Shown piece after piece: positions 1-12,854 of a DNA stretch of 64,000 nt. Origin of the DNA: Nectonema munidae (taxonomy: Eukaryota; Nematomorpha; Nectonematoida; Nectonematidae). A model generated the notes under the pieces. That model had not been told where the DNA came from. It saw nothing but the letters and a program-made list of their open reading frames with translations, and did no database searches. The stretch spans positions 169,501 to 233,500 of the forward strand of contig JAUIRK010001006.1 of the NCBI GenBank assembly GCA_030549495.1, given 5' to 3'. The position numbers and the translations under genes are program-made. Positions within the stretch are counted from its first letter, which is position 1, and every line of letters begins with the position of its first letter.

Positions 1-401
1 TTATTATTTGAAGGTCAGAGAGGGTCAATTTTTACATATTGAACACTTCCACATTTTGAGGTAAAATTATAATATTTTTGGACTTCTTTTAAGTATTTTG
101 AAAAAAATTGAATTAAATTTATTAATATTGTAAGTTTTATGGTTACGCATATACTTTTATATAAATAACTAATAAACAATTAAAAAGTAAAAGGATAGGT
201 TTTATTTTAAGGGTCAGTGGAGGTCAATTTATTCTTTTATCACTTTATTAATTTAATCAATGCCTTTTAAAAAAGATACCAAATTTAATAATAGAGAAAA
301 GTACTCAAAAACACTATGAAGTGGAACTTACCTTATTGGCAGCTTAATCGGTACAGCGGTAATTACAAAATCTTTTAATTTAATTTCTATGAATTTAATG
401 A
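1..401. other. AT-rich DNA without a gene
   Basis: No coding signal is visible. A short motif, roughly GGTCAGNGRGGTCAATTT, occurs twice in the same orientation at about 11-33 and 210-232. It may be the edge of an unrecognised repeat. Confidence 0.5.
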
Positions 402-1800
402 TTAAGAGGCCCTTAATGATATTTTGTTGAGAGGGGATGGTAGACCTATTAAAAAGAATTTGGACTGAAGAAAAAATACCAGAAGACTGGAGGAAAAGCG
501 TATTTGTACCAATCTGAAAGAAGAAAGGAGATGTTTTAGAATGTGGTAACTACCGTGGAATAAAATTGCTGGAATATGGACTGAAAATAATGGAAAGGAT
601 TTTAGACAAGCGAATTCGTTCAGTGATAAAGATAGACCCAAAACAGTTTGGATTTATGCCAGGAAAGAGTGCAATAGATGCCATTTTTATTATAAAACAA
701 CTTATAGAGAAGAAAATTGAAGGTAATTTAGCTGTTTTTTTGTGGTTTTGTTGATCTAGAGAAAGCATATGATACTATTCCCAGATAAGTGGTGTATTGG
801 TGCATGCGTAAAAAGGGAATTCCCGAAAAACTTGTGAGCTTGGTGCAGGAAATCTACAAATGTTCAAGAACCGCTATTAGAACTCCTGAAGTAATCTCAA
901 GAGAATTTGAGGATAAAATTGGTTTACTTCAACGTTCAGCACTGAGTCTATTATTGTTTTCTTTAGTTGTTGATGAGCTATCAAATCATCTAAGAAAGGA
1001 AGATCTTTGAGAATTTTTGTTTTCTCATGATCTAGCGATACTGGGGGATAATGAAGTAGAGCTCGAGAAGAGAATAATAAAATGGCAAGAGAGTTTGGGA
1101 AAATTTGGGATGAAAATGAAGGAGGAAAAGACAGAGATCATAGCATGTAGCAAAAATAAGGGCATTAGTGTTCATGTAGAAGACAGACGCGGAAAAAAGT
1201 TGAGGCAGGCGAAAACTTTCAAATATTTAGGAACCCAGATTATGAAAAATGGAAGTTGTGAAAAAGTCGTCCAAGCAAGGGTAAATGCTAGTTGGTTGAA
1301 ATGGAAAGAAGTAAACGCAATCGTGTGCGATAGAAGAATGCCAATTAAACTAAAAGCAAGGATTTACACATCAATTGTCAGACCAGTTCTGACTTATGGA
1401 TGTGAATGTTGGAGTTTAAAGAAAAAGGAGCAGAGAAAATTAAGAGCAACGGAGATGAAGATGCTTAGAAAAATGATGGGGGTCACGCTGACAGAAAAAA
1501 AAGAAACGGGAAGTGAGAAGAAAGACGTGAGTTGAAGTAAGTGTGATAGCTGTAGCAGAGCGGTGTACGCTGCGGTGGTTTGGACATGTTTTAAGGAAGA
1601 AAAAAGACGATGTCGTACGCCAAGCTATGGAGAAGAAGGTGAGTGGAAAAAGAAGTAGATGGAGGCAGCGTAAAAGAGGGAAGGACGGAATGATGGAGCA
1701 ACTGAAGCAGCTTGGACCGACCGAAGAGGATGCGCAGGATAGGAAAAAATGGACAGAGCGGATCTCAGCCACCGACCCCAAACTTGGGGACAAGGTGTAG
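402..1800 (+). mobile_element. RTE-like LINE, reverse transcriptase remnant
   Basis: This is the 3' two thirds of a non-LTR retrotransposon reverse transcriptase. The reading runs through several frames. RT landmarks appear in order: a GNYRGIKLL-like finger motif near 545-575, the QFGFMPGKSAIDAIF region near 645-690, FVDLEKAYDTIP near 745-780, a degraded FADD box (FSHDLAILG) near 1020-1045, and a thumb/C-terminal block with TYGCECWSL near 1390-1415. The end reads SATDPKLGDKV then stop. The ORF has in-frame stops and at least two frameshifts, and the catalytic Asp-Asp box reads His-Asp, so the copy is dead. The C-terminal style matches the widespread RTE-like endonuclease-RT family; the clade assignment is inference. 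The endonuclease half is missing, so this is a 5'-truncated copy. Confidence 0.85.
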
Positions 1801-1820
1801 TCAAAGAAGAAGAAGAAGGA
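1801..1820 (+). repeat. (GAA)n tail of the LINE
   Basis: A short AAGAAGAAGAAG run follows the LINE stop codon directly. A simple-repeat 3' tail of this kind is usual for RTE-like LINEs and marks the 3' end of the copy. Confidence 0.7.
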
Positions 1821-2743
1821 CATTTTGTTGAAATTATTTGGCATTTAATATTTTACGCGACTCATCAGTCATATCTACTCGCTTTCTGATGACTCATCGT
1901 AATCATTAATATTGTTACCAGCATAGAAGAATGAACGCTCTAGTGAAGTTAATTTTTATTTTTACAATACCCTAATTCTTAGTTCGTGTTTACCATTGAC
2001 ATTTATTATCGATGTATCATCGATGCATGCATAAATTATTGCTCTTGCATTGTTAACATTCAATGTGTAATCGTCGCACTGCTAAAACCACTTCGTTATG
2101 GAAAAGATTATCTAAATTTATACTGAGTTGTCATTATTGGGAAGCATACAATAATTAAGGGGTTAAATTAAGCTATTTCACACGAATTAAATCGAAATAT
2201 GGCGTGAAATACGTCAAAATGTCAAATTTTATACTGAATTTAAATATGCAGGCCATTTTTTGAAAAAAAAGTTAGTTTTCGTCTTATTCAGAGATTAAAA
2301 ATTTGTTTTCAAGAGTTTCAAAATCAAAAGACAATTTTTTCTTTTTATCTATTCCACTTTTGGTTAAACAATGTGTTATTGACATTCTATTCATAACAAA
2401 CTCCTCTCTAAAACCACTCATTACGAAACATTAGAACTTATTTTTATCTACCACAAGCTCAAAATCAGCGGTAGAGTGCTACCTTGTTACCGATTTATTA
2501 TTGTTGTGTAAAGTATACAAGGTTCCAAATGTTGAAGTGAACTATTTCTCTAACTGTAGGCTTTTTACCCAGATACCCATTAAATTCAAACAAATGTCCT
2601 TTTAATTTCTCAAACTTTTTTTTAACCCAAATCGATATTAAATAGAATAGAACACATTTTCATGACAAAAACTTTTTTGGAGTATATGAGTCACGTAAAG
2701 CAGAAAAATATAAATTTGGTAAGAGTATTTCTTATCCAGACAA
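1821..2743. other. AT-rich intergenic DNA
   Basis: No coding, RNA or transposon signal recognised. A small inverted pair, CATCAG and CTGATG, occurs near 1864 and 1886. Confidence 0.5.
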
Positions 2744-3505
2744 TCAAGTTTGATCATCGAGCACCCGATCCAAACTCTTCTTGAAATCATAAACTGCTTC
2801 AGCTTCAATCAAAAACCTTGGCAAAGAATTCCATCGGTTCACTACAGGAGTTGAGAAGATTACTTCCTTCCGCATCTTAAGAAGCCTTCTTTTCTTAACC
2901 TTTAAACTTTGGCCACAGCAGTTCGGCTTTTCGCATAGGACCAATTTTGGTCTGAGTTCATCACTAAAATGCCCCTTCAAAAGTCTATATGTTAGAATGA
3001 GCTCATTCCTTTGATGCCTTTTCTCAATGGAGAACATTTTCAACCTTCTTAGTCGATCTTCATATCGGAGATTTTGAATTCCTTCAACCATTCTGGTGCC
3101 AAGAAAACATTTTCTAGTTTCTTTATATCACATCTTGTATATGGCATCTAGGCGGGCATACCATATTCCAAGTTAGGTAAAACGTATGAATTAAATAACA
3201 GCTTAAAATTGATCTGTGTCAATTTTGCAAACGTGCGTTTCAGCAACATGAGACTTCATCGTCCGGTTGCTACAGCCCCATAACTTTGAATTTCAAATTT
3301 CAAATTTGCGTGCAATATGATGCTAATTTCTTTCACATGTTTTAATGTTGCATTCAAGCTAAATGCAAAAATTTTCTTTCTGATACCTAAGCTCATTACG
3401 GCTGATTTATCTGGATTTATGGGCATGGCGTTATCCTGCGACTATGCTTGGAGCTTGTTAAGACTAAGTATTAGATCATCATTGTTTTTGCCTATATCTC
3501 TGGTA
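2744..3505 (-). mobile_element. CR1-like LINE, C-terminal end of reverse transcriptase
   Basis: Read on the minus strand, the piece begins in the RT palm/thumb (motif like MPINPDKSAVM near 3400-3425) and continues through a LEYGMPA-like block near 3150. It ends in an open stretch of 115 codons (3091 to 2744) containing NLRYEDRLRRLKMFSIEKR and VVNRWNSLPRFLIEAEAV. That ending is typical of CR1-group RTs, where the last block reads like VVNxWNSLPxxVVEAPS. The upstream part carries stops and frame changes, and the 5' part of the element is absent. It abuts a LINE fragment of the opposite strand at about 3505. Confidence 0.85.
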
Positions 3506-4060
3506 TGTTTAAGCAAGTCAAAAAGTTCTTCCCAACTAAAACTTTACTTCTACTCTATAAAAGTCTCTTTGTCCCTCATCTTAGATACAGTATATTCAAC
3601 TGGGGCCATACAAACGACTCTACTCTTTTTTCACTTCAGAAAAAAACACTTAGAGTGGGTTTTGGTCTTCATCAAATCTCACATACAAACAACATCTTCT
3701 ACGAAAACTCCTTACTTAAACTCGAAGATCTATACCATATGAGTATCTATATTTACATATATAAGTTTTTATACTACATGCCACCATCCCTGTTTGATAA
3801 TTTCATCACGTTTAACTGGTCAAAGAACAGAACCTCACCTCGATATATAAGTCAAATGTCACTCCCTTTCTATATCTTCTCAAAGTCGAGGCAATCCTTT
3901 TCGTACAAAGTTTCCACTTTTTACAATGCCAGTGAAACATTTTTTTCACTAGATCCTATTCATATCAAAAAGTTTCAAAAGATACTCAAAAGTTTTTCCT
4001 TGATTCATACATGAAGCTCAATCACTGTGCAACCTCCGAATGCTTTATCTTCAAAAGGGC
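3505..4060 (+). mobile_element. Jockey-like LINE, 3' end
   Basis: An open frame of 169 codons encodes the end of a non-LTR RT. It starts in the thumb (KTLLLLYKSLFVPHLRYSIF, then NWG) and runs to a C-terminal block containing NWSKNRTSPRYISQ and SFSYKVSTFYNA. Similar C-terminal blocks occur at 45.7-45.9 kb and 62.9-63.2 kb, so this LINE type is multicopy here. A short Cys-containing tail (KLNHCATSECF) is visible after the stop in a neighbouring frame. Everything 5' of the thumb is missing. Confidence 0.8.
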
Positions 4061-6896
4061 AATTGTTTGATATATTCTATTCTCGCCATTTTAGCTTTCT
4101 CTATACTCCTTATATTATATTTCCTGTGCCCTGAAAAATATTGCATCCAGGTTGGCGTCTCCTATAGTCTGTTTTTGGCCTTTGACATTCAACCCTCAGA
4201 AGCATATTGTTCGTTGAATGAAGCATGTATTTTTGTGAGTGTTTAAATATCTTACACAACACTTTAAAATTTTTCAATTGCTTTGTTAGAACTCTAATCA
4301 ATTTCCTAAAAAATGTATTAAACTAAATTCTGTTCATGTTTTGTATGTTTATATGCCCAAAGATTTAAATTGGAAAATGTTCTATCACAAATGTTTTAAA
4401 AAATATTTATTTTTGGAAAATATGATTTGAATATTCGCAATCAGTAAGTATGGTGAGAGGAAATGAATATAATGTAATATGTTCAAAATCTTAAAATGAC
4501 TGAAATTGAGTAAATAGTTTCCAAACATAAAGAGTCTTATTTATACTATACCATTATTATTTATATGCCGTTTCGACATCTTTATATTCACCGGCTAACA
4601 TCCTATCTTCATGTGAACGTAACTTACACAAATCGTAGATAAAACTTGGAGACGAATTACGATGATATTCACTTGGTTCAACCAAATCCGTAAGAAAAAT
4701 ATTAACACAATTTTGGACCTAAAATCATCCGACTTGCATATAGAAATGATTCTGAAAATTCACAAACTCAAAATAGATTGTAAGAATCTGATTACAATTA
4801 GGTTGAAAGAACTAAAGAACCATATTTTTCATATAACATTTATTTATATACCATAATTAAGGTGAATGGGAAGTAATTTCTTATAATGAGTCTTTTTTAC
4901 TGATTACTTTTAACTTTTTAAGGCGAGAAATATAATAATTAAATTTAATAAAAAAGGAGCTTTTTTTAAAGATGGTTTATCTTTACACTTAAACTCTTTT
5001 GAAGGAGAGCAGCTCTGCAAACCCTAAAGTACCTTTACAGCCACTAGCGTAGCGAGGAATTTGAATCAAGAAGGGATCAATTATTTTATGCTTGTTGGCG
5101 CAAATATTTTTTTCAGAAAAAGTCCGACCCTCAGGCATATCTGCTGGCTAACATTAGTTCATATGTTTTTACCAAAATGTACTCCAACTTAAAACAGGGA
5201 TCTCTTACTTAAATTACCATGGTTATAGCTGCACCCTTTTGGAACTTCATTTTATTAACTTACATTACAAACAAAGTTAGTATATATTGCTTCTTGTTCA
5301 GATTAAACAATATGACATGTATAAAGGTGAAAGTATAACTGTCTTCGGAAGAGTATTCAATTTCAGAGGTGTGCAAGCTTTGATACAAGGAAATTCTACA
5401 CTTCTTCTTCCTGAAAGCAAGAGAGTAACTTTCTTGCTTAGAACTTACATCTGCATCTTGTGGGGTGAAATAAAACCACTGTAATTAGGCACACTGTAAA
5501 CAAGTGTCAGCCGTATTTAAAGCGAGTGCAATTAATCTTGCACTCTTTACCAAAAAATGAACACACTTTGCTTCTTTATTCTACTTTCCTTTCTGAGTCT
5601 CAGAGTGCGAAGTAAGTTCTTGTTTCGTTCTCTTTCTAAAAGTGTTCATTGCTTCTCAACCTAAAGTTCTTGTTCCATTCAGCATCAATAGGATTCGTAA
5701 TAGTTAGCAGAATAAAATCTATAATATTTAGATTTTTCATTTCTAGGGGAACCACGACCAAGTCTGTACAAAGCAAGTTTAACGTAAATACTACAAAGAA
5801 ATTTTTGAGAATTATCTATTTGAGAGTTGGGTTTGGGATATTTTAAAGCTCACTATTTCGGATGAGAAAATGCATTCTTCCACATTAGTGTGAGTGCGGA
5901 AGAACTCCTTAACCATTTGCAAAGCCGAAAGGCAAAATGCGATGTCGAGGTGAGATATCGTCATCTTTATCATCAAAGGGTTACATATTTGAGGTGAATT
6001 GCTCCTAACTCATTGCAAGTTCCTCATCAGTGAGGGGAGTAGGGGACGTTGCACAATCATGCACGGCCATTTAGTCCTCGACTTTGGGATTCCCGCAGGA
6101 GCATATGTATGAGGAGTAAATTTGTATCAAGATTCTGCGCACAGTTCTAAGCAATTTCACTGTAAGTCAATTGGGGAAAAAATTTAACAAGCATATTTTT
6201 ATTAGAACATTTATTTCATGAGGAATCAACAGCTAAAAACCCTGAAGAATGATTTTCATGTTGCGAAGAACTTAAAAATACATTAAAATAATCTATTTTT
6301 CAAGTAAACGTCTCTAACTTTCTATATCATTTAATGATCCCATAATCCAACTAACCACACAATTTAGCTTCAATCTCGAATAAATAATTTATTTTTATTA
6401 GCCAGCAAATCAGCATAGGTTATTGTGACGGACGATGTGTGACACTGCACAAAAAACATAAATTTTTGAAGTTAATAAAAAAAAATACAATTTTACACAT
6501 AATAAAGCACAATATATATACAATGCTATCAAGTCACCCACATGGCGCTGGTGTCACTCGCAATCGGGGTCAATCACTCTCACACCCTACTTTTTTTTGA
6601 ATGTGTAGTAAACCTGTTATACACTTAACCAGTCCTATACCTTAACATCTAGCCTGACAGGGCTTTGTGTTGCAGCCTAAACAACTCAATTTGGAATGTT
6701 CCGGCGCCCGAGCAAAATGGTGTCAGGCTACATGTTAAAATAAAGGATTGGTAAAGTTCATTTTGCAAGTATTTAGCTCTAATTTTGAGCAGAGAGCGAG
6801 CAGATCGAGAGGTGAAAAGGAATCACGTGTTCCTACAGTATATTTTCTTATTGTGGCGTGTTGGAGCGGTGGAGAGGGTGACAGGTGTGTGTCCTT
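4061..6896. other. Intergenic DNA without an identified gene
   Basis: Mostly AT-rich. Two patches are richer in GC (about 5870-6120 and 6420-6740), but no frame in them gives a recognisable protein. A stretch at 5316-5395 is open and preceded by a good acceptor-like tract, but it is not phase-compatible with the exons downstream. Confidence 0.4.
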
Positions 6897-6897
6897 G

Positions 6898-6918
6898 CTT
6901 CTTCTTCTTCTTCTTCTT
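6898..6918. repeat. (CTT)n microsatellite
   Basis: About seven CTT units. On the minus strand it reads GGTGTAGACAAAGAAGAAG, nearly the sequence at the 3' end of the LINE at 1790-1815 (AGGTGTAGTCAAAGAAGAAG). It may therefore be the 3' tip of another copy cut off by the hAT insertion that starts at 6928. Confidence 0.6.
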
Positions 6919-6927
6919 TGTCTACAC

Positions 6928-7360
6928 CAGGGTTCGGCAAACTTTTTTACTCGTCGACCCCTTCATATAAGATTTGTTTTTACATCGACTCCCTCCCCCA
7001 CACAGATATAAAAGTTTAATCAAAAAAATTGAATCATTATTGGCATTTTTGATGACCAAAAATTAAAAAAATGATAAAATTCAATAATATATCTTATATC
7101 GTACACTATATAATGTCCAAAGCTAAATATTAAGAAAAAAAAGACCTGCTTCACTGCTATAAAGTAAAAAAGAATCGCAAAATAGGGTTTTTTTAATAAA
7201 GCATTTTATTAAAACAGTAATATAAAAAATACATCAACAGACTTTTTATTGAAGAACTTGATATTAATGAGATGGATGTGCTTGATGAGCTGCAGCAAGG
7301 CTATTCATATTTGGTTTAAAATTGGTAAGCTTTAGTCGCAAATCACCACCCTTCTCAATC
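6928..7360 (-). mobile_element. hAT transposon end with transposase C-terminus
   Basis: The left end begins CAGGGTTCGGCAAAC, a hAT-type terminus, with TCGACCCC just inside. At 7275-7355 the minus strand encodes LRLKLTNFKPNMNSL followed by AAHQAHPSH and stop, the typical last residues of BED-finger hAT transposases (ZBED5/SCAND3-like). The rest of the transposase is missing. The sequence becomes poly-A beyond 7470, so this is a terminal fragment. The base run before the terminus, GTCTACAC, could be one side of a target duplication, but no matching partner was found. Confidence 0.7.
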
Positions 7361-7472
7361 TTCAATCTTTTTTTTCAATTTTTCCTCGACCTTCCTTTTG
7401 AAGTTGGATGAATAGGAAGTTGGGGGGTGTTTGGGTTGGTTTTTTGTTTTTTTTCATTTTGGTTTTCTTTTT

Positions 7473-7473
7473 A

Positions 7474-7553
<80 letters not shown>
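7473..7553. repeat. Poly-A tract of about 81 bases
   Basis: An almost pure A run, broken by a single G near 7493, with a T-rich stretch just before it. It could be a retroposon tail or an expanded simple repeat. The 7431-7628 open frame through it is an artefact of poly-lysine. Confidence 0.9.
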
Positions 7554-7556
<3 letters not shown>

Positions 7557-8485
7557 GCACCAATAATCCCTCTCAACACTCAGCAAGCAAGACACTCCAC
7601 GCTTTCATTTTACGTCATATATATCTGAAGAAGGTCATAGTGACCGAAATATTATTGCTGGTATTTTATTAAATAAAAGATTTACTCAACCTTTTCAATA
7701 TTATCAATAATTTTGAGTAAAAGATTCAGGAAATGCACTCTGAGGGCCCTTAAAATTCAAAAATACCCCGGAAATGCACTCTGAGGGGCCCCTCGCATTT
7801 GCGGTCGCTACGTTCTGGTATCCTTGGTATACCTTCCAGTATGCCACTACAACTTACCACCATATTGCCCATTTCTGAAACTTGACAGACATGAAATAAT
7901 ATATAAATTCATACTTCAAAAACCCGATGAAGTTGTACACGGGAGATAAAACAATCCCTCACAAATTTAGTCAATATCTTCCAAAAACTCAAAACGATGA
8001 AGATGTGAGACAATGCATGATAATTTTCTTCATTATAATAAATCGCGCAATACTACTATATACCTAATCTTCGTGTTTATTTAATTTGATATTTTCTTGC
8101 AAGACATTTTTGCTAAACTAAACTTATGCGTATCTAAGTATGCTATCAACATTTATTAGAAGACAAGATTATGCCTCTCAAAATGTATACTTTGCATATA
8201 AATATTTTGCTATCTATTTCATTTGGTATAATGTGTGACAAGGTAAATTATTTTTTATAATAAACTTTGTTAGTGTAATCATAAAAAGGAGACAACTGTG
8301 TTCTAATCATAATGTATTTGAAAATGGATGGAAAAATCAATTTCTAATCACATATAGTTCTAGTAGTATTACAGTCAAACTTCTCACTCTACACCGGTCA
8401 CTATTGCGACAAAGATACCTGATCAATTTATATAGTGGTAACTTTAAAGGAACTGTACATTAATTTCTTTTAGATATGTAACCAT
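7554..8485. other. Gene-free region with short repeats
   Basis: Near 7620-7665 the sequence reads GAAGAAGGTCATAGTGACCG with an internal GGTCA/TGACC hairpin, like a module often seen near Penelope-like element ends; this is weak. A 21-22 bp unit (GGAAATGCACTCTGAGGG plus CCC) is repeated directly at 7729-7749 and 7770-7791. No gene is visible. Confidence 0.4.
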
Positions 8486-8790
8486 CAGTGCCGGCGCTAA
8501 GTAAAAATTTTAGGGGTCGGGGGGGGGGGTTCATTGGGGCGCTAATTTTTGAACTATCAGATTAATCTGCTTCAAGGCGAAAAGAAAACATATGATGTAT
8601 TTGTCAAGCCATATTTATATACAGATTACATTTTCATGAAAGAAATGATCATGAATGCTAGATGTTTGTCATATTTTTTTAGGGTAATGAACATTTTTTA
8701 GAGGAGCTTGAAAATTAGCTGAGGGGGCTTGAGAAATAGTTAGGGGGGGGGGGCTTGTGCCCCAAAATTTAATAGGTAGCGCGAGCTCTG
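8486..8790. mobile_element. Short hAT-like MITE
   Basis: About 305 bp, from CAGTGCCGGCGCTAAGTAAA to a right end whose complement reads CAGAGCTCGCGCTACC. Both ends share CAG, a GCGCTA block, and then an AAATTTT-G-run segment placed symmetrically. No coding capacity. The flanking 8-mers do not match, so the borders are approximate. Confidence 0.5.
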
Positions 8791-9279
8791 AACTATATCT
8801 ATATTTAATGTAACAATTTATGTTCATTTTTTAATTCTTTGAAATGTGAGTATACTCAAAGTCAAGGGCGCAACCAGAAATTTTGAACGGAGAGCGCATA
8901 ATAAAAAAGGTTCATACTATTGAAAAAAGCCTTTAATTCTGTTCGCAAGAATTATGTTTTCATATCTCTAAAACAATATGTACACTTTGACTGTGTACCA
9001 CCTATGGACTTATTCTGTAGGTACGTACCACCAAACTTTAACGATTAGTTTTTGACCATAAAAGAACTATACTGAAAGGTTAACAGACACAATAACATAA
9101 AACATAATACAAGTAAACGAATCCGCAATTAAAAAATATACAAAACTTAATTTATTTGCACATCTGCATAACCATAAACAAGCAAAATGTTTAACTTATT
9201 GACCACGTAAGTACCCGCAGGTCAATGCGATGGCTGGAGTTGCTTTTATTCTGTTAGTTTTGCAAGCCGTGGAGATATT

Positions 9280-11048
9280 ATGCTCACACAACATCGGAAA
9301 TTGTGTTCTGGGTTTACGAAACGATTTCTTGTCTTCGACTTGATTAAGAAAGGTAGAAAACTTTTGTTCGCATTCCCATGTCCTTGGAAATATGAGAAGC
9401 TGAAGAATTTCTTTTCACTAGTGACGGACTTACATTTAACCAGAAGTTGGCCAATTTATGATTTTCACCTTCGTCGCACTGCAAATCGCTGAGTTCTTCT
9501 TGTTCACCAGTTCGCACTGTGAGATCACCAGTGTTAATAGTAGTGAATGGATTCCGAATGTAAGTGCATGTTTGTGCATCACAATCATTGAAAAAGTACT
9601 GCCTGATTTTATCTTTCAACAGAAGGAGATCTTTGGTGATCTCTTGACCAAATGCAATACTAGGCTCCCCCCTCCCCAAGTGACGCCACATTCTCACACT
9701 TTCCAAACGGTCTGTTCTTAATCCACAAATCGAGTAAATGTAGTCAATTTGATTGGGAAAATAATGATGTTATTTCAGCGCCCTGAGAACAATTGAAATG
9801 ATACATGACTCCAAAAATATCTGACAGGTAGGCAAGGTAAAGAATGAAGTTTCCATCTTCAAGGATCTTTTGAACTTCGTGATCTTTTGTTTGGAAAAAC
9901 TGAAGCATCTCCTTTCTCAGCACAAAAAGGAGCATAATGGTATTCCCTCGAGACAGACACCTCACTTCCGTATGAAAAGCACGTGTATTCTGATCCGATA
10001 TCCTCACAAATGACCTTTAAGAGACGGCTATTTAGAGCAGATGTCATAATGTAGTTTACTATTTTAGCCACCCGTTTCAAGCTTGTCTTCATATCGGGAG
10101 GTAGAACTTTAGCGGAGAGAGCAAATCGGTGTATGAAACAGTGAACAGAAGTGACAGATGGAGATACTGCTTACACCCGAGCTTTGAACCCAGATTTTCT
10201 CCCAAGCATATCAGGAGCGCCGTCAATTGGGCAACCTACTAGCTTGGTCCATTGGAGACCATTTTCTTTTAAAAAGTTTTCATAAGCTCGAACACGTCTT
10301 CTCCCTTTGTGTATTTGTCATTTCATTGGTTTGCATCCTTAGTAGCATAACGCACATATACCAGAAGCTGTGCGCAGTTTGACACGTCCGTTGATTCGTC
10401 CAGTTGTATTGCAAATCCATATTTTGAGCCCTGTACTTCCGTAATAACTGGTTCATTAATAACAGTAGACATTTCTGTAATGCACCTCTGTATCGTATTA
10501 TTTGACACTGCTTCATCAACGATGCCATGCTTCACCATTTGTTGTGGAAGGCTTTTATTTCTTCGCCAAAAAAGTGCAATTTCACCGGAGGCTGTCACAA
10601 TACCAACCGACTGCTCATATTACTTCCCCCTTTTGTCTAGTCGTTTTTCTCAAGTTGCTTAAAATAATTAGGATCGCGGTCTTTCTAGTCTGGTTGATTA
10701 GTTTGGAGATGGCGTTGTAAAAGGCTTCATTGATGAATTTGATAATGTCTTCATACACACCACACACCGTGGCACAGATTCTTCCCTATTCTTTAATTCA
10801 TAAAACCAAAATTAATATATTGATCGTTATACTATCGTTTGGGCATCTTGATTTGACGCTATAATAATCTGAAATAAAACGAAAAGTTGCTTTTCTTTAG
10901 CCAATTTCACATTACACTACATTTCTCTGTGTGGGAAATTCTGTGAAAACAAGTACTTTTTTTGAATTTTTGAAAAACATCTCGCGTACCACTTGGAAGG
11001 CTTTCGCATACCACCAGGGGTACGCGTACCACAGATTGGGTACCCCTG
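9280..11048 (-). mobile_element. hAT transposon remnant (ZBED5/SCAND3-like transposase)
   Basis: The minus strand carries a decayed hAT transposase. From its N-terminal side, 10598-10323 includes FWRRNKSLPQQ, then a dimer/DDE-region block (SNNTIQRCITEMS), and YGFAIQLDESTDVSNCAQLL, which holds the first catalytic Asp in its usual LDESTD context. Block 10092-9859 includes RVAKIVNYIMTSALNSRLL, and 9706-9344 includes the KLANFWLNV block near the C-terminus. Several frame changes and stops separate them. The right terminus is at 11048, where the complement reads CAGGGGTACCCAATC; GTACCAC-like subterminal repeats lie inside it. Related GTACCACC motifs near 8996 and 9028 suggest the left end lies around 9 kb, but no clean terminus is seen. 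Confidence 0.8.
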
Positions 11049-11544
11049 AGTCTAGAGGAATATATAACTAGAAGATATGGTGGATTTAGTGAGAGTTTGT
11101 AAAACTGTTATCGAGTATTATATTTTTGATTCTGTCATTAAAATTTCGTAGGTGGGGCAGATGCCCTCTTTGCTCCTCCATTGTTGCGCAGCTGAGTATA
11201 CTTATTCATTATTTGAATTAAACTTTTAGAATTAATTTTTTTGAAATTTAAATGCTAGCTTTGAATCTTCAAATAAGTTATTTTCTTTCAACTTTTGTAA
11301 TCAAAACATTAACAATTGGGATATGCATACCAGCACATTCGCATATTCATACCAAGTTCTTGTTCGTACCACGACCACTAACATAGATTGAGGTATTAAT
11401 TGTGAAGTTTACCTTTCAGAATTCATCAAATTGGAATCAATATGAGAAGTAAAACGAGTTAGCGATTTTGAATAGGTTAACGGAGTACAGAGAAACTCTT
11501 TATACATCGGATTGTCTAATCTTGGAATATTAAACACGTTGTAG

Positions 11545-11913
11545 GCATATGCTTTTTGACGAAGGAAGAAAGTTTTCGCGACACCATCATTCTTCTCAAA
11601 ATGAAGGAAACGCCGTTACACTTTTTCGTGCAATGTTCGAGCGCTTTCCAAAACTTTTTCATTTCGGTGAAGGCAAATGGGCGTCCTGTTCTACAGAGAA
11701 GCAACATCACAACTGACTTCACTCCCAAGAACAAGCGCATCTCAAACTTCGATGCTTACGAAGACTTTACCTTGTTCCGCGTTGACCTGAGCCTCTCTCC
11801 TGCAAACAGGAGGACGATGGTGAAAGTGGCGATTGTTCCTCGGCAATTTCGCAAGCTGCCCAATTATCACACAGACAAGTACGTGATAAAAGAATTCCTC
11901 TTGAAGTTGGCAG
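11545..11913 (+). CDS. Module exon 1 of an unidentified extracellular protein
   Basis: Internal exon of 369 nt, bounded by an acceptor ending GTTGTAG and a donor G|GTACG. The frame opens after the acceptor with two bases completing a split codon (phase 1) and closes with one base of the next codon. The product starts ICFLTKEESFRDTI and ends EFLLKLA. It contains a Cys near position 2, a second in the FFVQC strand, and one N-glycosylation sequon (NIT). GC content is well above the flanking DNA. The splice calls rest on reading alone. No in-frame ATG is available upstream before a stop, so earlier exons are expected. It aligns loosely with the exons at 16165, 19721 and 22271. Protein family not recognised. 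Confidence 0.65.
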
Positions 11914-12854
11914 GTACGCCCCTTTTAACATCTTGTCATTGTCTCCATCAGGGAATGCTGTAAACAGAGAACATTCTGCCAAAGTCTCAATGTCTTGTAT
12001 TACTCCTATTTACTCTCTATGGTCAGGGTATTCCATTTAGAGATATATCACTGTATATAATATATAAAAAACCCTGAGAAATGGATAAATTAATTTCTGA
12101 AAATTCGTTCGAATAGGGAAAACTCCGTTTTGTGTCATACAGCACTATAAGATATCATTCCTATTTTACTAAATTTAAGAATTTGGAAAATGTTATGGAA
12201 TTGCATATTTAGTAAGCTAATTTGTTAGGTAACTATAGATAATTAGATATGTTAGTCAGCCTGAGAAAGGAGATGCATCAGCTTCTTTTAATTCATTTTG
12301 TGGTTTTAGCATACGCACGATAACGAATAACATTAAGCTTTCTTATCAAAATAGTAAAGACAACCCTGTGCAGTATGTAAACTACATCATTCCAAGACGA
12401 GAGCAAGGAGCCAACGTGTGCTAATTTGTTCGATGTTCCCAATCTGAATTTAACTTTTAAATTAAATTACTAATTTTTTAATTAATCTTGTCTGCCATAA
12501 TTTATTATAGGAATTTAAGAACTCTTGCTAATTCTGTTACAAAAATTTTGCCATTTTTGGCTAACATACATTTTATATCTAAATTTTCCCATCTAAATTT
12601 GAAAAATCAGTAAATAATAAAGATATAAAACTTGCATAAATTATTCTTGAGAGTAAAAATGTAAGTTCGCTATACATACATAGTGAAGTTTGTTAAGGTT
12701 ATAGAATCATTCCTGCTGTGACACGGTCTAGTTCTGCAATGCCTAAGAATGAAATTAGAATGTCAGCCACTTGTTCAGAGGAGTTACAAATCAAAGGAGT
12801 GACACAATTAAATAGTAATCAAAGGAGTAACAGATCAATGATTAGCTACTTTGT

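Noticed and set aside
5316-5395. Possible extra upstream exon after a CTTCTTGTTCAG acceptor-like site
   Set aside because: The open frame is phase 0 while all supported exons of the nearby gene are phase 1, and it shows no module pattern.
7431-7628. Open frame of 65 codons
   Set aside because: It is a translation of the poly-A tract.
11767-11982. Minus-strand open frame opposite exon 1
   Set aside because: Shadow of the exon; the plus strand has matching splice sites and module homology.
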